The position numbers and the translations under genes are program-made. Below are positions 57,904-64,000 of a stretch of DNA of 64,000 nt, piece after piece. The notes below the pieces were generated by a model, which saw only the letters and a list, made by a program, of their open reading frames with translations, was not told the origin of the DNA and searched no databases. Source of the stretch: Ashinkailepas kermadecensis. Taxonomy: Eukaryota > Arthropoda > Thecostraca > Neolepadidae. Position 1 is the stretch's first letter, and every line of letters starts with the position of its first letter. The DNA lies in NCBI GenBank assembly GCA_034440615.1, contig JAOTOM010004616.1, positions 48,501 to 112,500 of the forward strand, in the 5' to 3' direction.

Positions 57904-58140
57904 CTAAATACCACGTTCGGCTGCGTCATTCACGACTGACAACTGCTGCATTTCATTCTCCATTCGAACATACTCATCGTCATCTGCCCACTGGCTGGGA
58001 TGGTTTTTCAACCAAGCCCCACTGTTGTCCAGCAGGCTGAACATCAGCCAAGATCTTGGCCCCACGAATGGTGCTAGATCATGTGACGCGTCCAGAAGTC
58101 CTGGACGCGTCACATGATCTAGCACCATTCGTGGGGCCAA
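57904..58140 (-). pseudogene. left-arm mirror of the transposon open frame
   Basis: Same protein as the right-arm frame but broken by a stop after VVNDAAERGI. The two copies point away from the centre of the palindrome. Confidence 0.5.
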
Positions 58141-58144
58141 GATC

Positions 58145-58531
58145 TTGGCTGATGTTCAGCCTGCTGGACAACTAGTGAGGCTAGATCATGTGACGCGTCC
58201 AGAAGTCCTGGACGCGTCACATGATCTAGCACCATTCGTGGGGCCAATATCTTGGCTGATGTTCAGCCTGCTGGACAACAGTGAGGCTTGGTTGAAAAAC
58301 CATCCCAGCCAGTGGGCAGATGACGATGAGTATGTTCGAATGGAGAATGAAATGCAGCAGTTGTCAGTCGTGAATGACGCAGCCGAACGTGGTATTAAGG
58401 ACATTACCGAGTACGCAGACATGGCTAGAGACGGCAGAGTTAGAAGTCGTATGATCGCAGTGGCGAGTTCACACCGGGCTGCGGTCCCGTCAATGCGGAA
58501 AAGTGAGCTGGCTGTGCATCGTGCATGCTGA
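58145..58531 (+). CDS. transposon-borne open frame (fragment of an arthropod repeat protein)
   Basis: Right-arm frame of the palindromic element. It includes HPSQWADDDEYVRMENEMQQ and LSVVNDAAERGIKDITEYAD. A motif like VVND-AERG-IxLI followed by an HR-P segment recurs, as I recall, in uncharacterised arthropod transposon proteins, possibly hAT-related; this is from memory. No complete transposase or catalytic triad is visible. It is probably a remnant. Confidence 0.5.
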   Translation: MADVQPAGQLVRLDHVTRPEVLDASHDLAPFVGPISWLMFSLLDNSEAWLKNHPSQWADDDEYVRMENEMQQLSVVNDAAERGIKDITEYADMARDGRVRSRMIAVASSHRAAVPSMRKSELAVHRAC

Positions 58532-59869
58532 CGGCATGAGACTACGACTGAGTAGACAGTGCAACGTGGCTGGCACAGATGAAGCGCAGATGAGAAACGG
58601 ATTGTTTTGCCATAGTATTGTACATTATCGCGTTAAATGTGCATCTACTTCACTGTCATTGTGCACTCTCATTCTCACAGTTCGACCTGTATCTAACATA
58701 GTGATGTTGATTAGCATACTGATGTTGATGTGCCACTGTGAGTTGTCAATAGGTCAAATATATGTAAATAGGTATATGTCAATAGGTCAAAATAATGGAC
58801 TGAACTGAAAATGGTATGTTACTGTCTCGAAACAACCCTTCTATCATATCTAAATACATTTCTTCACAGACCAAGTCACAGCGATCACTGCAATGCCTTA
58901 CTCTGATAACCGCTCGTTATTTCCGGTTGCGTTGGATCTGAAATGGCCGCATAGAACAATAAATATTGCGATTCGAACATTTTGTCTGAATGAAAGTTTG
59001 TTCTGCTCAATGAAAGCTTTTAAATAAGCCCACTCCCAGGTCTGTGCGATGAAATTGATTTTCCACCCCATTGGGGTGGGGTCACTGACCTTTGAGGGGC
59101 TGGGGGGGACCAAAACTTAAAGGAGGGGGACCAAACTTGGTCAGCTTAGTCTTTGTGTAAAAGAGCACCCCGTTTTGGTTGGGCAGCTTGCACGGCCAAA
59201 AAGTGTTTTTTGGGGGACACCCTACTGTCCCTGTTGTGGTGGTCCGGCCACAGCTGTCCCTGCTGTGGTGGTCCGGCCACAGCTGTCCCTGCTGTGGTGG
59301 ATTATATCGTGGTGCCGTCGACGCTGTCCAAATTTTCGGCACACAGCCAATCGCCTAAATAAACGCCAGTCGCCGTGACCGTGTTTGCCCGCGACACACC
59401 AGATTGAAAGGCCGATTTTGTCGGCTGGCGACTTTGATCCGGCCCAGTCCATTTGCAAACGATAACTCGCTCACGGCAGACGAAGGCGAGAAAGCAAACG
59501 GCACTGGGATTTCGTGATGGCGACGAGTTACCGACTTTTCCAGCTCACTTCATTTGCACGCGGACCTTTTGCGGAGCTCCGAGTGGGCACACCGCAAAGT
59601 TGTGGGTACTGATTGGGGAAGCTGCATCCAGCTCTGGTGAGGTTGCCATAAAGCGCTGAGGCGTACTCAGTTCTTCTGCAATTCAACATAGTTCTCATCT
59701 TCGATTGGAGAATGCCATCCATGCGTGTTGTTGCACGTATGTTCGTCCATTTTGATAGACAACTGACCACTGAACACATTTGTTTATGGTAGTAGTATGA
59801 AAGGCATTAGCCGTTTTTACGCAGCATTGGCCAGAGGACGCCTTCAGTAGAACACGTTTGCCACGACAC

Positions 59870-59945
59870 GTTTGTCAGGACAAGTTTATCAGGAAACGTT
59901 TGTCAGGTCACGTTTGTCAGGACACGTTTATCACAACACGTTTAG
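59870..59945 (+). repeat. 15-bp tandem repeat (cacgtttgtcaggac)
   Basis: Five or six degenerate units of acacgtttgtcagga. Confidence 0.8.
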
Positions 59946-60019
59946 GACAACCTTAGCTAATATCGGATTGGCAGTATTAGTGGAAAGCAATTTTGCTAGT
60001 ACAGTGTTCGACAGCACCT

Positions 60020-60305
60020 ACCTGCCTCGACCCTCGCAGACCTGAGCATTACATGAGAGCTCCTACCTGCCCGACCCTCGCAGACCTGAGCATTACATGA
60101 GAGCTCCTACCTGCCCGACCCTCGCAGACCTGAGCATTACATGAGAGCTCCTACCTGCCCGACCCTCGTAGACCTGAGCATTACATGAGAGCTCCTACCT
60201 GCCCGACCCTCGCAGACCTGAGCACTACACGAGAGCTCCTTCCTGCCTCGACCCTCGCAGGCATGGCATTACATGAGAGCTCCTACCTGCCTCGACCCTC
60301 GCCAG
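60020..60305 (+). repeat. 44-bp minisatellite
   Basis: Six units of gagcattacatgagagctcc, tacctgcccgaccctcgcag and acct, the first and last ones altered. Confidence 0.92.
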
Positions 60306-61229
60306 AGGGGAGGGGAGGGGAGAGCTCGGCCACGTCCCCTCTCTTTGAGCCTGGAAGGTGGGACCAACATATATTCGGCCCTCTCGCTCCCGCACGCTCA
60401 TAGCCTGGGCTGCCTGAGCCAGGGTAATACGATTATCAGCCCATGTCTAGCCGTCATATGACCATCGCCTGGAAAGCTATCAGGAGGGAAACGAAAATTA
60501 GTTTTTAAAGCAAATCAACCAATTTTGCAATATACATGGGCGGAGAAAGTTGGAAGTAAAAGCTTACCCTTCTCAGCTTCGTCAATCATGCGCTATTGCA
60601 GCGTAGTTTGAAGCCTACGGCCACCCACAAAAGCACAGGGTTATGATGCCATCATGGTGCTTGTTCTCCGCCGACTGTTCTTTGCGGAAGGCGGAAAATG
60701 TTCCGTCAAACGGAGAATGTTACTTTTCTTTAGTAATACAGTGGCAATTCTTTGATACTATTTATATTAATGATATTTTACTTCGATTCACGCAATACCA
60801 CCCCATCTTACTAGAATTTAACTTGTTTTGTGTATATTTGGCACTGGCAAACCCAGGAAAGAGAATAACGGTTACTGCCTCCATTGGCTTCTCCCTGGAC
60901 ATATAATTGCAGTTTTCAAAAGTTCCTTCGGTCCTAGTCCAATAGTGTGGCTATTATAAATATCCCGGAGCGCTATTTCATCCAAGACTGAGGATTGAGG
61001 GAATTTTAACATGGACATAATTTAACATAGGATAAGCGTGGTGTGGTGAGCCATTGCTCTCCATTTCCCAAAGTGGGAAGCAATGCTTCACTGCCACATT
61101 ACCGTAAAAATTGCACTTTAGCAAGCGCTTAGCACAATTAAAAGTCACACTGCAAAAGGCGGCTTGCAATGAGGCCTGCATTGTTTCTGATATCCAGATA
61201 TTCCACTGCTGTTCCCAAGCCGCACTGTA
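60306..61229. other. probable PKC intron, no gene recognised
   Basis: No coding similarity is recognised. Confidence 0.5.
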
Positions 61230-61877
61230 TGAAAGTTGGGCACCTCGTCGAGCCAGAATTTCGTGGCACACTGTATGAAGCTTGGGTGCTTTATCCAGCC
61301 TGTAATTCGTGACACACTGTATGACGCCTGCGGGACTTATCCAGCCTGTATTTCGTGACACACTGTATGGCGCCTGCGGGACTTATCCAGCCTGTATTTC
61401 GTGACACACTGTATGACGCCTGCGGGACTTATTCAGCCTGTATTTCGTGACACACTGTATGATGCCTGCGGGACTTATCCAGCCTGTATTTCGTGACACA
61501 CTGTATGACGCCTGCGGGACTTATCCAGCCTGTATTTCGTGACACACTGTATGGCGCCTGCGGGACTTATCCAGCCTGTATTTCGTGACACACTGTATGA
61601 CGCCTGCGGGACATATCCAGCCTGTATTTCGTGACACACTGTATGACGCCTGCGGGACTTATCCAGCCTGTATATCGTGACACACTGTATGACGCCTGCG
61701 GGACTTATCCAGTCTGTATTTCGTGACACACTGTATGACGCCTGCGGGACATATCCAGCCTGTATTTCGTGACACACTGTATGACGCCTGCGGGACTTAT
61801 CCAGTCTGTATTTCGTGACACACTGTATGACGCCTGCGGGACATATCCAGCCTGTATTTCGTGACACACTGTATGAC
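61230..61877 (+). repeat. 46-bp minisatellite, first block (about 14 units)
   Basis: The unit is gacgcctgcgggacttatcc, agcctgtatttcgtgacaca and ctgtat, with variants acatatcc and agtctg. The first two units are more diverged. The frames on the reverse strand are artefacts. Confidence 0.95.
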
Positions 61878-62146
61878 ACACTACATTTTTAGCGATGACA
61901 CCAAGTGCGGACATATTCACGAACCCGCTGAATGCATTTAAGACGTAGGTGGTTAGATACTGTGCTGCGTCACACGCTCACATCTGAGCCGCGTAGCCAT
62001 CGGGCATCGATGCAGTTCTGACAGCCGTTTACCTGTTTGAACTGAAAACTGTTCACCTGTTCTGTTTACGTTTTTTTAAAGCTAATTACTTCTCCTGTAA
62101 AGGGCACAACATGCTGTTGGAGATTGTGGGCAATAAACAATAAACA
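61878..62146 (+). mobile_element. 269-bp insertion inside the 46-bp array
   Basis: The array is interrupted by unrelated sequence ending gggcaataaacaataaaca, a tail typical of non-LTR retroelement 3' ends. ATGAC lies on both sides (61873-61877 and 62147-62151). Removing the insert with one ATGAC restores an uninterrupted array unit. The source element is unknown. Confidence 0.7.
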
Positions 62147-62420
62147 ATGACGCCTGCGGGACTTATCCAGCACGTATTTCGCGACACACTGTATGATGCC
62201 TGCGGGACTTATCCAGCCTGTATTTCGTGACACACTGTATGACGCCTGTGGGACTTATCCAGCACGTATTTCGCGACACACTGTATGATGCCTGCGGGAC
62301 TTATCCAGCCTGTATTGTGTGACACTGTATGAAGCTTGCGGGGCGTATCCAGCCTGTATTTCGTGACACACTGTATGACGCCTGCGGGACTTCTCCAGCC
62401 TGTATTTCGTGACATCTTCA
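62147..62420 (+). repeat. 46-bp minisatellite, second block (about 6 units)
   Basis: The same unit as 61230-61877, with more variants (agcacgtatttcgcg) and one shortened unit (tgtattgtgtgacactg). Confidence 0.92.
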
Positions 62421-63860
62421 TTAGTAGGCTCTACGTATTCGCCTTTTCTCATCAACACGGAACAGTTGCATAGAACATGTAACTGGTGACGTAGACAACT
62501 TAAATAGAACATGTACTCTAGCTAAATGATGGAAATACAACTGGCAGTTCCATAAACATCTCTTAAACGCAATATCATACGTAGACAAAATATGTGGAAT
62601 CTGGAGTGTTATGGGAATAAGAATCACTTTCATCTATTATTTTATTTGCATAATCTATGTTCAAATGTTTACTTATTTTCTAGATTAACCTCACATTTGG
62701 CTCCATTTCGCAAAACATACTTGTCCGTGTACATTGTTTCCTTAACATCGGAGCGCTAGGGATAGTGGGGGGAGGCGGGGAGGCATGACTTGGACACTCC
62801 TCTGTCTGCGATTGAGAAAGACATGCTTGAAATAACCGTAAGGAGGCTTACATTGTTTTACTTCGTCGGCATACTCTCCAGCCGGTGTGTCAGCTTTTCG
62901 ACAATTTCCGCCAGTCGAGATCATTTCGCCCGCGCCGCAGCCACTCGGCTCAGCGGACCTGACGTCGCAAAAAATGGCGGGAAAACAGCGTGAGATATGG
63001 TGCGCTGACGCCGGGCCAGGTGTCGGCTGACAAATCGTCATGTTTTCGGCGTGCCTCCTGCACCTGGGAGACCGCGCCGCCGGCTGCGGGTGGCAGGCGA
63101 CGCGGCGGACCACAGCGGAGTCACAATCAGTCGACCTGGACCCGGGCAACCGCCATACGGCGAAAATCCAGGCGGCAAAAGTGAAAGGTCGTTTTCGAAG
63201 GTAGCACATCATTAAGGGTATAAAGATGTAAGGTTATATCCTGTAAGGGTCGGTATATCTTATCTTCTAATAGGATGTACTCCCAATAATAAAACGCATC
63301 TACGTAGATCTTCTCCGAAAGTACGTTATTTTGTTTCACCGTCATCGAAATAAATGCAAGGAACGTACATATTTTACGTCAGCATTCCACTGCACAATTG
63401 TCGAATTCTGCTCGCCAACCGAAACCTTAAGCGGAAATAGTTGTAATAATCAAATAATATATCAGTCTGCCGCGTCTGTGTCATGATTGCATAAGCGCGG
63501 AAATTTCAGGCTGATAACTGTGAGGGGTGGCGTTCCTTCCTTCCGCGGAATGAGAAGGGTGCTTCTGTCATCAGTTTTTGCAACCTGTATGAGACGCTAT
63601 CATGGAAAGCTGCATTTCTCTTCAAAATGATGATTTCATGAGGCTGGAAGGGAGTGCCAGGCAAGCGGACCGACCGTGAAGACCGAGAGTTTTCAGGTTA
63701 AGAATTAATATGGAATGGTCGAGGCCGGACTCACTCAGGCTTCCATACTTTTGTATGTTTTGATTCACAATAGTTTGTGAGGTAATTCAAAGTGGGACGG
63801 TTGATCCGCAGGGGTAGATACGGGGAGGGAATCGGAGACATGTACCTCTCACCATCCATG
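62421..63860. other. probable PKC intron, no gene recognised
   Basis: The 156-codon reverse frame at 62742-63212 has no recognisable domain. The sequence is otherwise ordinary. Confidence 0.5.
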
Positions 63861-64000
63861 GAAAGCTGACGATCCCCCCCCCCCCCTGAGGGGAAGATCC
63901 CTCTCCTGGGGAGACTCGAGTGCACCCTCCCTCACGAACCCATTTTCAATTTTCAGTCGAAGCGGTCCTCAAGATGAGTGCCCCCCCCCCCCCTCCTTAG
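63861..64000. repeat. C-run dispersed repeat at the window edge
   Basis: Two long C runs (about 63874-63887 and 63981-63993) flank gaagatccctctcctgggga and gactcgagtgcaccctccct. The latter resembles the blocks at 16.7 and 19.97 kb. Confidence 0.4.

Larger units (their letters stand above)
57077..59224. mobile_element. 2.15-kb near-perfect palindromic hAT-like transposon
   Basis: The left arm (57077 to about 58100) is repeated inverted as the right arm (about 58200 to 59224). A 101-codon frame at 57495-57800 (-) is identical in the right arm at 58503-58808 (+). The ends read TAGAGTGTCCC and (reverse strand) TAGGGTGTCCC, fitting the hAT-type YARNG start. Exact 8-bp flanks CTGTCCCT lie at 57069-57076 and 59225-59232; deleting the element and one copy restores the 29-bp host repeat. 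The centre holds two small hairpins (ccag-aagtc-ctgg). The high arm identity suggests youth or gene conversion between the arms. Confidence 0.9.

Noticed and set aside
62742..63212. 156-codon reverse frame
   Set aside because: GC-rich stretch with no known motif; it does not resemble any PKC exon.

Overview
The window is animal nuclear DNA, most likely from an arthropod. Its coding exons are short, GC-rich and spliced with GT/AG introns, and the rest is full of transposon relics and minisatellites. The lineage is a guess: crustacean and chelicerate both fit, and nothing here settles it.

Two genes can be supported. The first is a complete gene for the translation termination GTPase eRF3 (GSPT1), on the + strand from 20717 to 44052. 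I assign 11 coding exons. All exon phases agree, and the joined frame is 1674 nt (557 residues plus stop). It carries a PABP-binding PAM2-like motif in exon 1, an acidic linker, the GTPase motifs GHVDAGKST, DAPGH, NKMD and SGL, and the eRF1-binding beta-barrel domains. The second is the last coding exon of a conventional protein kinase C gene on the - strand (47128-47280), lying tail to tail with eRF3. The rest of that gene should lie to the right, partly beyond the window, so 47.3-64 kb is probably PKC intron.

Layout: 1-20.5 kb has no recognisable gene and holds hAT-like miniature elements, G/C-rich dispersed repeats and several tandem repeats. 20.5-44.7 kb is eRF3. 44.7-47.1 kb is a GC-rich intergenic segment. 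47.3-64 kb holds minisatellites (unit lengths 31, 33, 42, 44 and 46 bp), a 2.15-kb palindromic transposon with an 8-bp target duplication, and another hAT-like element.

The most unusual feature is inside eRF3. At several exon boundaries the splice junction itself is the unit of a tandem array: exon 2 donor (21 nt), exon 3 acceptor (42 nt, exactly 27 copies), exon 5 donor (41 nt, 14 extra copies each with a GTAAGT donor) and exon 7 donor (76-77 nt). The exon 2 and exon 10 acceptors have single partial duplications. A 24-nt array carrying about 35 TGACGTCA sites lies just before exon 6. Use of the extra donors or acceptor would mostly give premature stops, in the gene whose product works with eRF1 at stop codons.

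Mobile elements in the introns include a 5'-truncated I-like LINE (RT plus RNase H) split by a SINE, at least six tRNA-derived SINE copies (several with clear target duplications), a decayed mariner-like transposase, and nested inverted-repeat elements. Exon coordinates were set by hand from splice consensus and protein similarity. Minisatellite copy numbers assume a correct assembly.
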